Below, piece by piece: positions 8,051-16,746 of a stretch of 42,686 nucleotides of DNA (position 1 is the first letter of the stretch; the number at the start of each line of letters is the position of its first letter). The notes beneath the pieces were generated by a model that saw only the letters and a list, made by a program, of their open reading frames with translations, was not told where the DNA came from and did no database searches. The position numbers and the translations under genes are program-made. Source of the DNA: Gordonia polyisoprenivorans NBRC 16320 = JCM 10675 (GTDB lineage Bacteria > Actinomycetota > Actinomycetes > Mycobacteriales > Mycobacteriaceae). Location of the stretch: the NCBI RefSeq assembly GCF_000241325.1, contig NZ_BAEI01000005.1, forward strand, positions 1 through 42,686, written 5' to 3'.

Positions 8051-8689
8051 TCACCACACACCCGGCGGACGGAATTGCACGCTGATGCGGGCTCCGACGC
8101 CGGGGCATTTCGGCACGGCGTGTTCCCACGTCCGCTGACAACTGCCACCCATCACGAGTAGGTCGCCCGAGCCCAGGACGAACCGCAGCGACGGACCACC
8201 GCCCCTGGGGCGCAACGCCAGCGGTCGCGGAGCTCCGAGTGACAGGATCGCCACCATGGTGTCGTGGGTGGCGCCGCGACCGAATCGGTCGCCGTGCCAG
8301 GCCACCGAGTCGGAACCGTCGCGATACAGACACAGGCCCGCCGTGGCGAAGCCCTCGGGCAATTCCTCGCGGTAGTGTGCACTCAAGTCCGAACGTGCTT
8401 GCGCCAGAAGGGGATCGGGCAGGCGATGGTGTGCCTGATAGGTGGCGATCAGTCGCGGGACGTCGACGACACGGTCGTACATGCGCCGTCGCTCCGCACG
8501 CCAGGCCGCACGGTCGTACAGGGCGTCGAAGAGGGCGGGGGAATCGGCGATCCAACCCGGCCGCAGATCGACCCAGGCGCCGTCGGACAATTCGCGGCGG
8601 GTCACCGAGGTCCCCAGCGCGCCGAGGCTCGGCGCGGCTCCGGCGATCCCCGTGAGGTCGAAGAGCGAACCCTGCATGCCGACGGTCAT
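8051..8689 (-). CDS. alkB: AlkB-like 2-oxoglutarate/Fe(II) dioxygenase
   Basis: 212 residues, normal length for a bacterial AlkB. The iron ligands can be read as H132 and D134 (WHGDRFGRG) and H190 (WEHAVPK); 2-oxoglutarate would bind R201 and R207 in ARISVQFRP. GSGDLLVMGG precedes the third ligand as in the family. It should repair alkylated bases (1-methyladenine, 3-methylcytosine) by oxidative demethylation. The start ATG is 36 bp from a perfect 14-bp palindrome at 8725-8738, and the gene is divergent from mmpL. The AlkB subgroup is not resolved. Confidence 0.88.
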   Translation of the reverse strand: MTVGMQGSLFDLTGIAGAAPSLGALGTSVTRRELSDGAWVDLRPGWIADSPALFDALYDRAAWRAERRRMYDRVVDVPRLIATYQAHHRLPDPLLAQARSDLSAHYREELPEGFATAGLCLYRDGSDSVAWHGDRFGRGATHDTMVAILSLGAPRPLALRPRGGGPSLRFVLGSGDLLVMGGSCQRTWEHAVPKCPGVGARISVQFRPPGVW

Positions 8690-8724
8690 GAGCCCACACT
8701 AGCGCGCATCGAATGCATGTTCTA

Positions 8725-8738
8725 GTGTTCCGGAACAC
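8725..8738. promoter_or_regulatory. Perfect 14-bp palindrome upstream of the AlkB-like gene
   Basis: GTGTTCCGGAACAC reads the same on both strands. It lies 36-49 bp upstream of the AlkB-like start and ~125 bp upstream of mmpL. Length and symmetry suit a dimeric HTH (TetR-type) operator. The cognate regulator is unknown. Confidence 0.5.
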
Positions 8739-8784
8739 AGCGCAGGCTGGTGGCGCAGCCCGAAAAAGCGGAGTACACAGTATC

Positions 8785-8805
8785 AAGTGTTAGTCACTCA
8801 CACTT
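8785..8805. promoter_or_regulatory. 21-bp operator-like palindrome before mmpL
   Basis: Arms AAGTGT (8785-8790) and ACACTT (8800-8805), with further inner matches, give 18 of 21 symmetric positions. It lies 58 bp before the mmpL ATG. The TetR gene two positions along this operon (11120) is the natural candidate to bind it, by autoregulation; this is inferred. Confidence 0.55.
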
Positions 8806-8862
8806 TTGGGTGACGCGCCGCTGTACCGACGACCCGTCCGCATCGACGTCCAGGGGATTGCC

Positions 8863-11091
8863 ATGGCCTCACTGCTCTTCCGGCTCGGCCGGTTCTCGTT
8901 CCGGCACAAATGGTGGGTGATCGCGACCTGGCTGCTCGCCCTCGTCGTCGTGGCCGGCCTCGTCGGCGCGCTCAAACCCAAGTTCGCGCAGGACTTCGAT
9001 CTGCCCGGCACCGACTCGGGTACCGCGACCAGCCAGTTGCAGCAGTACTTCCCGAAGGTCATGGAGCAGCAGTCCCGCGGTTCGGCGACGGTGGTGGTGT
9101 ACGCCGACAACGGGCTCGAGGCGCACGCCGAGCAGCTCAACGCACTCGCCGCAGACCTGCAGAAGCTGCCCGACGTCGCCGACGCCAAGACCGTCGTCAG
9201 CCCACTCGTCGCCGCCAAGGCGCAACCGGCGGTGGCCGCGAAGGTCCTCGGCGACAACGGCCATGTCGGTCTGATCAGCGTCGGGGTCACCACGAATGTG
9301 CAGGACCTGTCGGTCGATCAGAAACAGCAACTCCTCGACGTTCTCGCCAAACACCGCGGCGACGGACTACAGGTCGAGGCCACCGGTTCGCTCGTCCAGG
9401 TCATGGAACAGGGCGGCAAGGCCGAGTTGATCGGTTTCGCAGTGGCGTTCGTGGTGATGATCGTCGCGTTCGGTGCGCTGATCGCGGCCTTCATCCCGCT
9501 GGTCACCGGCATCGTCGGTGTCGCGCTGACGATGATGCTGGTGACCCTGAGCGCCAAGTTCATGACGGTGAACCAGACCGCGACGGGCATCGTCACGATG
9601 CTCGGTATCGCCGTGTCGATCGACTACGCGCTGTTCATCGTGTCGCGCTATCGCAGCGAGGTGAAACGTGGCGGTAGTCGCGCCGACGCCGCCGGTCGCG
9701 CGGTTGGCACCGCCGGAACCGCGGTGGTCTTCGCGGGCCTGACGGTGGTCATCGCGGTGGTGGCGCTGACCGTCGTGGGTATCCCGCTGATCACCCAGAT
9801 GGGCGCGGGCGCGGCAGTGGCCGTGGTCATCGCGGTGATCGCGGCGCTCACCCTGATCCCGGCGTTGCTCGGGGCGGTCGGCCGCTTCGTCTTCACCCCG
9901 CGTATCCCCGGCATCCGTCACGCCGAGGAGTCCGAGACCGCCGACACCAACGGCGTTCGCTTCGGTCGGACGGTGGTCAAACGGCCGCTGCCGTTCATCA
10001 TCGTCGGCCTGGCGATCCTCGTCCTGGCCGCGATCCCGGTCGGCAAGCTGGAACTCGGCATGGACCTGTCCAACTCCGACGAGGCACGCGCATCGGCGTT
10101 GCTGCAGAAGGGATTCGGCGAGGGAGTCAACGGCCAGCTGTTGGTGATCGTGCACGACGCCGACGGCAACGTCGCACCGGCCGCCGAGCAGGCCGTCGCA
10201 CACATCAAGACCTTGTCCGACGTCGCCAACCCCGCGACGCTGATCTGGACCGGTAACGGCACCGGGGCGAACCCGAACACCGGCGCCTCGACCGCACTGA
10301 TCATGGTGACCCCGGAGAGCGCACCGTCGGCACAGGCCACCCACGACCTGATGGAGAAGATTCGCGACTGGGGTCCGACCATCACCAAGGGCGGCGTCGA
10401 GATGCACGTCGGCGGTCAGACCGCGATCATGTCGGACCTGTCGGCGAAGCTCGACAAGGCACTCATCCCGTATCTGGTGGTCGTGGTCGGACTCGCGTTC
10501 CTCATCATGATCGGCGTCTTCCGTTCGATCTGGGTTCCGTTGGTCGGGACGATCGGCTTCATCTTCTCGGTGCTCGCGACCTTCGGTGTGACCGTGGCGA
10601 TCTTCCAGGAGGGGTACCTCGGGATCATCACCGACACCCGGCCCACCCTGTCGTTCCTGCCGATCTTCCTGATCGGCGTGGTCTTCGGTCTCGCAATGGA
10701 TTATCAAGTGTTCCTGGTGACCCGAATGCGCGAGGAGTACATCCACGGCATGAGTGCCAAGGACGCCATCATCGCCGGCTACCGGCACGGTGCGCGCGTG
10801 GTGAGTTCGGCCGCGGTCATCATGATCAGCGTCTTCGCCTCGTTCATGCTCGCGCCCGACACCACGTCCAAGATGCTCGGGTTCGCCCTGGCCATCGCGG
10901 TCTTCTTCGACGCCTTCATCATTCGCATGACGGTGGTGCCCGCGGTGATCGCGATGCTGGGTGATCGGGCGTGGGGGCTGCCGCGCTGGCTCGACAAGCT
11001 GGTCTTCGATTTCGACATCGAGGGCGGCGCGGTCCGTGACCGCGGACTGTCGGGCGAGAAGGAAGCCGTCGTCGCGTCGGCGCCGAGCTGA
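8863..11091 (+). CDS. MMPL-family RND exporter
   Basis: 742 residues from the ATG at 8863 (CAGGGG upstream). The topology is typical of MmpL proteins: one N-terminal helix ([19 protein letters not shown]), a periplasmic domain, five helices, a second periplasmic domain, then six more helices. Both conserved Asp-Tyr proton-relay pairs are visible ([15 protein letters not shown] and [16 protein letters not shown]). Proteins of this family export lipids, siderophores or drugs using the proton gradient. There is no adjacent mmpS, and no lipid-synthesis genes are linked. It is followed 28 bp later by tetR and then a mycofactocin-coupled SDR, probably one operon under the operator at 8785. The substrate is unknown. 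Confidence 0.93.
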   Translation: MASLLFRLGRFSFRHKWWVIATWLLALVVVAGLVGALKPKFAQDFDLPGTDSGTATSQLQQYFPKVMEQQSRGSATVVVYADNGLEAHAEQLNALAADLQKLPDVADAKTVVSPLVAAKAQPAVAAKVLGDNGHVGLISVGVTTNVQDLSVDQKQQLLDVLAKHRGDGLQVEATGSLVQVMEQGGKAELIGFAVAFVVMIVAFGALIAAFIPLVTGIVGVALTMMLVTLSAKFMTVNQTATGIVTMLGIAVSIDYALFIVSRYRSEVKRGGSRADAAGRAVGTAGTAVVFAGLTVVIAVVALTVVGIPLITQMGAGAAVAVVIAVIAALTLIPALLGAVGRFVFTPRIPGIRHAEESETADTNGVRFGRTVVKRPLPFIIVGLAILVLAAIPVGKLELGMDLSNSDEARASALLQKGFGEGVNGQLLVIVHDADGNVAPAAEQAVAHIKTLSDVANPATLIWTGNGTGANPNTGASTALIMVTPESAPSAQATHDLMEKIRDWGPTITKGGVEMHVGGQTAIMSDLSAKLDKALIPYLVVVVGLAFLIMIGVFRSIWVPLVGTIGFIFSVLATFGVTVAIFQEGYLGIITDTRPTLSFLPIFLIGVVFGLAMDYQVFLVTRMREEYIHGMSAKDAIIAGYRHGARVVSSAAVIMISVFASFMLAPDTTSKMLGFALAIAVFFDAFIIRMTVVPAVIAMLGDRAWGLPRWLDKLVFDFDIEGGAVRDRGLSGEKEAVVASAPS

Positions 11092-11119
11092 CGGTGCATC
11101 CCACAATGAAAAAAGCTCG

Positions 11120-11719
11120 ATGACGGGTGTGTCGCATCGTCCGGCCGGGCTGCGTGAACAGAACAAGGTGCGCACCCGGTCGGCCATCCGGGAGGCCGCG
11201 ATGCGGCTGTTCGCCCGACATGGCTACGCGCAGACCACCGTCGAGCAGATCGCACGCGAGGCGGAGGTCTCCCACACCACCTTCTTCCGGTACTTCGCGT
11301 CCAAGGAGCAGGTGGTCATCGGCGACGATCTCGAGGACGCGCGCGTCGCGGCGATGAACGAGATCCCGCCGGGTCTCGGGCATTTCGATCTGCTGCGCAC
11401 GATGGTCCGTGCGCAGTACCGCATCGCGACCGCCGATCCGTGGGCGTCGAGTGCGGAGCGGATGCGCCTGATCCAGTCCGAGCCGGCCCTGCGGATGGCC
11501 AATCAGATCGAGGCCGACGCCGCGATCATCCGTGCCCGCGAGTACTTCGCCGACTATCTCGGTGTGCCGCAGGACGACACGCATTTGCACGTCTTCATTG
11601 CGGCGACCGCCGGGGTGATGTTCCACATCGCCGAGCAGGTCGACGATCCGCGCGACGATCGCGTGCTCGCCTCACTGCTCGAGGCGATCGATCTGATGGA
11701 GCAAGGGCTGCCGATGTGA
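11120..11719 (+). CDS. TetR-family regulator in the mmpL operon
   Basis: 199 residues. The N-terminal helix-turn-helix is clear: [20 protein letters not shown], then [20 protein letters not shown] and FASKEQVV. The C-terminal ligand domain is unspecific. The ATG at 11120 is chosen over an upstream ATG at 11106 that gives only five codons. It lies between mmpL and the SDR in the same direction, so it likely represses its own operon through the palindrome at 8785-8805. Confidence 0.9.
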   Translation: MTGVSHRPAGLREQNKVRTRSAIREAAMRLFARHGYAQTTVEQIAREAEVSHTTFFRYFASKEQVVIGDDLEDARVAAMNEIPPGLGHFDLLRTMVRAQYRIATADPWASSAERMRLIQSEPALRMANQIEADAAIIRAREYFADYLGVPQDDTHLHVFIAATAGVMFHIAEQVDDPRDDRVLASLLEAIDLMEQGLPM

Positions 11720-11744
11720 CGGCCCGGGAGAAGGAGAGAACGAC

Positions 11745-12557
11745 ATGACACGACTCGAGGGCAAGGTCGCCTTCATCACCGGTGTGGCGCGCGGACAGGG
11801 CCGCGCCCACGCCGTGCGCCTGGCTTGTGAGGGCGCCGGGATCATCGGCGTCGACCTCGCGGGACCGCTGCCCGGCGTGCCCTACGATTCCGCGACCCCC
11901 GACGACCTCGCCGAGACCGCGCGACTTGTCGAGGAACAGGGCGGCACAGCCGTTCTCACCCAATGTGATGTGCGTGACGCCGATGGGCTGACCGCGGCGG
12001 TCGCGGCCGGCGTCGAGAGGTTCGGCGGCCTCGACATCGTGGTGGCCAATGCCGGGATCTGTATTCCCCAGACCTACGACGAGATCACCGCGGAGAGCTT
12101 CCGCGACACCATCGACATCAACGTGATCGGGGTCTGGAATACGGTCCGGGCCACCGTGGATCCGCTGATCGCGCGTGGCGGTGGATCGGTGATCATCACC
12201 AGCTCGTATGCGGGGAAGAAGGTGCAGCCCTTCATGATCCACTACACCACCAGTAAGCACGCCCTGGTCGGGATGACCCGTGGTCTCGCCGCCGAGCTCG
12301 GCGCCCACAACATCCGCGTGAACTCCGTGCACCCCGGTGCGGTGAACACCCCGATGGGGTCGGGCAGCATGCGCGAACGCATCGAACAGACCAACGAGTC
12401 CAACCCGCGGCTTGCCGGGATGGGCATGGTGTTTCTCAACCAGTACGTTGCCGAGGCCGACGAGATCGCCAACGTGGTCGCCTTCCTCGCCTCCGACGAG
12501 TCGGCGTTCATCACCTCCGAGCACATCTCGATCGACGGTGGTGCGCAGCACTACTGA
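11745..12557 (+). CDS. Mycofactocin-coupled SDR-family oxidoreductase
   Basis: 270 residues. The start shows the signature of the mycofactocin-coupled SDR subfamily: KVAFITGVARGQGRAHAVRL followed by ACEGAGIIGVDL. The rest is classical: VVANAGI, catalytic HYTTSKHAL (Tyr/Lys), VHPGAVNTPM, and the C-terminal SEHISIDGGAQHY. These enzymes hold NAD tightly and pass electrons to the peptide-derived cofactor mycofactocin, oxidising alcohols. The cell should therefore have an mft cluster elsewhere. AAGGAGA precedes the ATG. The 3' end overlaps the convergent TetR gene by 7 bp. Confidence 0.9.
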   Translation: MTRLEGKVAFITGVARGQGRAHAVRLACEGAGIIGVDLAGPLPGVPYDSATPDDLAETARLVEEQGGTAVLTQCDVRDADGLTAAVAAGVERFGGLDIVVANAGICIPQTYDEITAESFRDTIDINVIGVWNTVRATVDPLIARGGGSVIITSSYAGKKVQPFMIHYTTSKHALVGMTRGLAAELGAHNIRVNSVHPGAVNTPMGSGSMRERIEQTNESNPRLAGMGMVFLNQYVAEADEIANVVAFLASDESAFITSEHISIDGGAQHY

Positions 12558-13159
12558 GCTGTGCGCTCGCTGCGCGCCTGCGCTCGCAGGGCCTCGGCGG
12601 CGGCGTCGAGGGTCGCCCGCGCGGCGTCGGGGTCGATCCGGCTCAACGACAATGCGGCGATGTCGGCGGCGACGGTGAGCCGGGTCAGTTGCCGCCGCAC
12701 CCTCGCGTCGGCCCAGGGGAGCAGGGCGTCGACCCCGTGGCCGATCGCGTCGGTGAGCTCGCGGTGATAACCGGCGATCACCTCGTGCACCGCGGTATCC
12801 GATCCGATCGGTGCCGCTGCGCTGACGAGTAGTAGACACCCTTGCGGTGCATCGGGATTCGACGCCAGTGTGCCGATCGCGGCGCTCAGTCCGGTGAGGA
12901 AGTCCAGGATCGCCTCGGGTGCCACCGGGTCGGTGGTGAGCTGCTGCAGGCGCGGACGGACCACGGTGTCGAGGTAGTCCTCGACGGCGGTATCGAAGAG
13001 GCCCCGCATGTTGCCGTGGGCGTGGTAGATACTCGATCGGCCCACACCGGTGGCCTGTTCGACGTCGGCGACCGAGACGGCGTCGAAGCCGCGCCGCCAG
13101 AACAGATCGCGTGCCTGGCGGATCAGCTGCTGGGGGTCGTATCCGGCGGGGCGTCCCAT
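12551..13159 (-). CDS. TetR-family regulator, divergent from the DUF1304 gene
   Basis: 202 residues. It begins MGRPAGYDPQQLIRQARDLF with HTH SVADVEQATGVGRSSIYHAH, typical of TetR regulators that control neighbouring reductases. The C-terminal half matches the TetR_C domain seen with NADH-dependent flavin or quinone reductases (general impression). It is divergent from the DUF1304/NADPH reductase genes across 93 bp, so it probably represses them and itself. Confidence 0.88.
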   Translation of the reverse strand: MGRPAGYDPQQLIRQARDLFWRRGFDAVSVADVEQATGVGRSSIYHAHGNMRGLFDTAVEDYLDTVVRPRLQQLTTDPVAPEAILDFLTGLSAAIGTLASNPDAPQGCLLLVSAAAPIGSDTAVHEVIAGYHRELTDAIGHGVDALLPWADARVRRQLTRLTVAADIAALSLSRIDPDAARATLDAAAEALRAQARSERTAQ

Positions 13160-13252
13160 GTGAACTCCGGTGATCGAGGGTTGACAAATTGTGCAACGAT
13201 CATTCTAGTATAGTTTTGGAACGAGCAGTACACAATTCTGGAGGAGTACCCG
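13160..13252. promoter_or_regulatory. Divergent promoter region between tetR and the DUF1304 gene
   Basis: TTGACA at 13181-13186 is a perfect -35. Possible -10 boxes lie at 13206-13211 (TAGTAT) or 13209-13214 (TATAGT), with spacers longer than ideal. Inverted 7-bp arms AATTGTG (13187-13193) and CACAATT (13231-13237) flank them and could hold a repressor across the promoter. GGAGGAG precedes the DUF1304 ATG. Confidence 0.45.
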
Positions 13253-13636
13253 ATGGCAGTCGCCATGATCGTCGTCGCAGCCCTGGCCGCGGCGTTGCAC
13301 GTCTACATCTTCGTGCTCGAATCCCTTCTCTGGACCCACCCGCGCACCCGCGCGAGTTTCGGAACCAGCGCGCAGGAGGCGCAGGCCACCCGCGAGATGG
13401 CGTTCAACCAGGGGTTCTACAACCTCTTCCTGGCGATCATCGTCGTCATCGGCGTGGCCTGCTGGTTCGCCGACCATGCTGTCGGCGCTGCACTGATCGG
13501 CGCCGGTGCCGGCTCGATGCTGGCCGCGGGGCTGGTGCTGCTCGTCTCCTCGCCCGACAAGGCCCGCGCCGCCCTCACCCAGCTCGCGTTCCCCCTGATC
13601 GCCCTCGTGCTGCTCGGCGTGACACTCGCGTTGTGA
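13253..13636 (+). CDS. DUF1304 small membrane protein
   Basis: 127 residues with four hydrophobic helices: a first helix ending in HVYIFVLESLLW, then FYNLFLAIIVVIGVACW, then two more in the C-terminal half. The pattern HVYIFVLESLLWTHPRTRAS with GFYNLFLA is the DUF1304 signature. No catalytic residues are known for this family. It is first in a likely two-gene unit with the NADPH-dependent reductase and under the divergent TetR. Confidence 0.85.
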   Translation: MAVAMIVVAALAAALHVYIFVLESLLWTHPRTRASFGTSAQEAQATREMAFNQGFYNLFLAIIVVIGVACWFADHAVGAALIGAGAGSMLAAGLVLLVSSPDKARAALTQLAFPLIALVLLGVTLAL

Positions 13637-13650
13637 GCCTCGTTCGGACT

Positions 13651-13690
13651 CCACACCCCGACATCCACACCCCCCGACATCCACACCCCT
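13651..13690. repeat. 14-16 bp tandem repeat in the DUF1304-reductase gap
   Basis: CCACACCCC-(CC)-GACAT occurs at 13651-13664 and 13665-13680 and partly at 13681-13690. It fills the 67-bp gap just before the AAGGAG ribosome site of the next gene. It may be replication slippage only. Confidence 0.75.
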
Positions 13691-13703
13691 CAAGGAGATT
13701 TCG

Positions 13704-14717
13704 ATGACCACCTCGACCAGCACCCAGATCCAACTCGTGAACCGTCCGGTGGGCTGGCCCACCCCCGAAGACTTCCGCACGGTCGCCGTGGACCTTGCCG
13801 ACCTCGCTCCGGGGGAGGTCCGCGTCGCCAACGAGTTCGTCTCCGTCGACCCGTACATGCGCGGGCGGATGATCGACACCCGCAGCTACGTCCCGCCATT
13901 CGCCCTGGGGGAGACCATGACCGGAGGAGCGGTCGGCCGGGTCGTCGCATCGGCATCCGACGATCTCCCCGTCGGCACTCTCGTGCTGCATCAACTCGGC
14001 TGGCGTGACGTCGCCCAGGCGCTGGCCGCCGAGTTCACCGCGGTGCCCGAACCGCCCGCCGGCACAGCAACATCGGTGTACCTCGGCGTTCTCGGCCTCA
14101 CCGGGATGACGGCCTATGTGGGACTCACCGCGGTCGCGGGGCTGAAAGACGGTGACATCGTGTTCATCTCGGGTGCCGCCGGCGCGGTCGGCAGTGTGGC
14201 CGGACAGATCGCACATCTGCTCGGTGCCGCCTCGGTCATCGGCTCGGCGGGCGGGCCGGCCAAGGTGGACCTGCTCACCTCCCGCTACGGCTTCGATGCC
14301 GCCCTCGACTACAAGGCGGCCCCGGTGCGAAAGCAGTTGCGGGAGCTGGCATCAGATGGGATCGACGTGTACTTCGACAACGTCGGCGGCGATCATCTCG
14401 AGGCCGCGCTCGATGTCTTCAACAACGGCGGACGCGCAGCGTTGTGCGGTGCCATCTCCTCCTACAACGAGACGCAGGCGCAGCCCGGACCGCGCAACAT
14501 GAGCAACATCATCACCCGGGGCCTGACCCTGCGCGGCTTCACTCTGCCCTCCTACATGGGCCTCGCACGCGAGTTCAACGAGAAGATGGCGGCGTGGCTG
14601 GCCGACGGGAAGATCGTCCATGACGAGACCGTCGTGGACGGCATCGACCACGCGGTGGATGCCTTCCTCGGCATGATGCGCGGGGAGAACGTCGGAAAGA
14701 TGTTGGTGCGTATCTGA
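13704..14717 (+). CDS. NADP-dependent oxidoreductase of the MDR superfamily (leukotriene B4 dehydrogenase/CurA type)
   Basis: 337 residues. It lacks the zinc ligands of alcohol dehydrogenases and has the family signs SVDPYMRGRM, a nucleotide-binding FISGAAGAVGSVAGQIAHLL, and DVYFDNVGGDHLEAAL. Such enzymes reduce the double bond of alpha,beta-unsaturated ketones and aldehydes with NADPH, often as detoxification. AAGGAG stands 7 bp before the ATG. Its stop touches the stop of dapC (convergent). With DUF1304 and the divergent TetR it looks like an electrophile-response unit; the inducer is inferred. Confidence 0.9.
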   Translation: MTTSTSTQIQLVNRPVGWPTPEDFRTVAVDLADLAPGEVRVANEFVSVDPYMRGRMIDTRSYVPPFALGETMTGGAVGRVVASASDDLPVGTLVLHQLGWRDVAQALAAEFTAVPEPPAGTATSVYLGVLGLTGMTAYVGLTAVAGLKDGDIVFISGAAGAVGSVAGQIAHLLGAASVIGSAGGPAKVDLLTSRYGFDAALDYKAAPVRKQLRELASDGIDVYFDNVGGDHLEAALDVFNNGGRAALCGAISSYNETQAQPGPRNMSNIITRGLTLRGFTLPSYMGLAREFNEKMAAWLADGKIVHDETVVDGIDHAVDAFLGMMRGENVGKMLVRI

Positions 14718-15872
14718 TCACAGCCGCCGGAGACGCTGCGCCGCCTCGGCGATCACCTCATCGCGCTTGGAGAAGGCGAAGCGCACCATGTGTCGCCACG
14801 GGTCCTTGTCGTCGGCGAAGACGCTGACCGGTACCGCCGCCACCCCGATCCGCTCCGGCAGGGTCCGGCAGAACGCCTCGCCGTCGGTGATTCCGAGCGG
14901 GCGCGGGTCGGCGCACACGAAATAGGTTGCCTCGCTGCGGTGCACCTCGAATCCGGCGTCGGACAGCGCCGCCGACAACAGGTCTCGCTTGGCCTGCAGG
15001 GCGTTCGCGCTGCGGGTCACCCAGTCCATCTCCGACTCGAGTGCGTGGGCCACGGCGGGCTGGAACGGGCCCGATCCGACGTAGGTCATGAATTGCTTGG
15101 CCGCGCGGGCCGCGGCGACGAGTTCGGCCGGGCCGGACAGCCAGCCGACCTTCCAGCCGGTGCAGTTGAAGGTCTTGGCGGCGCTGGAGATCCGGAGGGT
15201 CCGCTCGCGCATGCCGGGCAGCGTGGCCAGCGGGGTGTGCGTGCGTCCGTCGAACACCAGGTGCTCGTACACCTCGTCGGTGACCGCGACGACGTCGTGT
15301 TCGAGACACAGCCGCGCGATCTCGGCGAGGTCGTCGTCGTGCAGGACGGTGCCGGTCGGATTGTGCGGGGAGTTGACCAGGACCAGCGCGGTCCGCGGAG
15401 TGAACGCCGCGGCGAGCGCATCGCGATCGAGGCGGAAGCCGTCGCCGTCGGGACGCAGCGGCACGGTGCGCCGTACCCCGCCGGCCATCGCGACGGTCGC
15501 GGCGTAAGAGTCGTAGTAGGGCTCGACCATGATCACCTCGGCGCCCGGCTCGGTGAGCCCGACGATCGCTCCCGCGATCGCCTCCGTCGCGCCGACGGTG
15601 ATCAGTACCTCCGAGTCGGGGTCGTAGTCGAGACCGTAGTACGCCCGCTGGTGTTCGGCGACGGCACGGCGTAGCCGCGGTACGCCGATTCCCGGCGGGT
15701 ACTGGTTGGCGCCGCCATTGATCGCCGCGCACGCGGCGGCCAGCATCGAGGCCGGGCCGTCGGTGTCGGGGAACCCCTGGCCGAGATTCACCGCGTCGTG
15801 GGTGACGGCCAGGGCCGACATCTCGGCGAAGATCGTGGCGGTGAACGGGCGCAGGCGGGTGACGGTGGCCAT
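14718..15872 (-). CDS. dapC: PLP-dependent aminotransferase, probable N-succinyldiaminopimelate aminotransferase
   Basis: 384 residues, fold type I, class I aminotransferase. NLGQGFPD near the N-terminus, NSPHNPTG in the middle and the PLP lysine in SSAAKTFNCTGWKVGW are all present. Position just before an XPB helicase matches Mtb Rv0858c (dapC) by recalled gene order. DapC transfers an amino group from glutamate to N-succinyl-2-amino-6-ketopimelate in lysine/peptidoglycan precursor synthesis. The same subfamily also includes kynurenine and methionine aminotransferases, so the substrate assignment rests on synteny. Mtb has fadA-fadB next; here a lipoprotein and kinase take that place. Confidence 0.82.
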   Translation of the reverse strand: MATVTRLRPFTATIFAEMSALAVTHDAVNLGQGFPDTDGPASMLAAACAAINGGANQYPPGIGVPRLRRAVAEHQRAYYGLDYDPDSEVLITVGATEAIAGAIVGLTEPGAEVIMVEPYYDSYAATVAMAGGVRRTVPLRPDGDGFRLDRDALAAAFTPRTALVLVNSPHNPTGTVLHDDDLAEIARLCLEHDVVAVTDEVYEHLVFDGRTHTPLATLPGMRERTLRISSAAKTFNCTGWKVGWLSGPAELVAAARAAKQFMTYVGSGPFQPAVAHALESEMDWVTRSANALQAKRDLLSAALSDAGFEVHRSEATYFVCADPRPLGITDGEAFCRTLPERIGVAAVPVSVFADDKDPWRHMVRFAFSKRDEVIAEAAQRLRRL

Positions 15873-16016
15873 GGTCTCAGGCTGTCACATCGGCTCCGGT
15901 GACCGCTCCGGACCGACTTCTTCGGTGATCGCCGCTTCCATGCCGACACCAAGGAGGGTGCAAGCGGGTCGGTCGATGCTTGCGGCACCAACCGCAGACC
16001 CCGAGAGGACACCCCC

Positions 16017-16586
16017 ATGAACACCACATTCGATCACCAGCCGGTCATCGAGCCGCTCGCCCGGCCCGGTCGACGTCTGGCCTGGCGTGCCGCCGTCGTC
16101 GCCGGGTGTCTCGGATTCGCGCTGGTCGCCGCGTGCGACGTCAGCCTCGGCTCCGATGCGATCGACGATCCCGACGACGTCGGCGTCGGAGAATGTCTGG
16201 CGCTCGGCCCCGATGACGAGCCCGGCAAGGTCGCTGCGTCGGCGGCGTCGTGCGAGGACTCCGACGGTCTCACGTTCTACGTTGCCCGGCAGGTCGCGGC
16301 CGGTGCCGAGTGCGACGCGGCCAACACCTCGACGCTGACCTTCGGTGCCGACCGCGAGAGTCTCTGTCTGACACCGAACTTTGCGACCGGCAAGTGCTAC
16401 CGGATACCGATCGGCGGCGACCTCGCCGATTATCGCGAGGTCGATTGCGGTGAACCGGCGCAGGACCGGACCGTTGTCGCGCGTGCCGTGCAGCGTGGGG
16501 ACGAGACGATTACCTGCGCAGACGAGGACACGACCTGGTCGTTTCGCGCGCCGAAATCCATCGGGTACTGCCTACGGGAGGTGTGA
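16017..16586 (+). CDS. Lipoprotein with the same domain as the adjacent kinase's outer part
   Basis: 189 residues. The N-terminal signal ends in a lipobox, LVAAC, with the lipidated Cys at residue 40. The mature domain (~55-189) shares a run of landmarks with the last ~135 residues of the kinase encoded at 16747-18528: VGxC at its start, FYxA, STLTFG versus ASLTFG, LCLTPNF, CY(R/Q)IP, LxDYxE, and a final GYCL-x-(Q/E)V. The six or so cysteines line up, implying conserved disulfides. The lipoprotein may be a free copy of the sensor domain, competing for a ligand or partnering the kinase. GAGAGGAC precedes the ATG. Not a family I can name with certainty (LppU-like is possible). Confidence 0.85.
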   Translation: MNTTFDHQPVIEPLARPGRRLAWRAAVVAGCLGFALVAACDVSLGSDAIDDPDDVGVGECLALGPDDEPGKVAASAASCEDSDGLTFYVARQVAAGAECDAANTSTLTFGADRESLCLTPNFATGKCYRIPIGGDLADYREVDCGEPAQDRTVVARAVQRGDETITCADEDTTWSFRAPKSIGYCLREV

Positions 16587-16746
16587 GTGCGCGGTCGGTC
16601 GAGCAGCCGATCGGAGGACACCCGAACACCCGACACCGACGTCGTCGGCGTGGCGCAGCCGGTAATGTGACCAGGGCTGACCGTCCGGCGCGAGCCGTGT
16701 GGAGGGCGCGTATCCGCTTCCGTCGTGCCGAGGAGGGCTGTCGAGG

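Noticed and set aside
9367..11187. 606-codon minus-strand frame opposite mmpL
   Set aside because: Asp/His/Arg-rich antisense shadow of a clear MMPL transporter.
11595..13196. 533-codon minus-strand frame
   Set aside because: It is antisense to the mycofactocin-coupled SDR and overlaps the real TetR in another frame; composition is His/Arg-rich as expected for a high-GC shadow.
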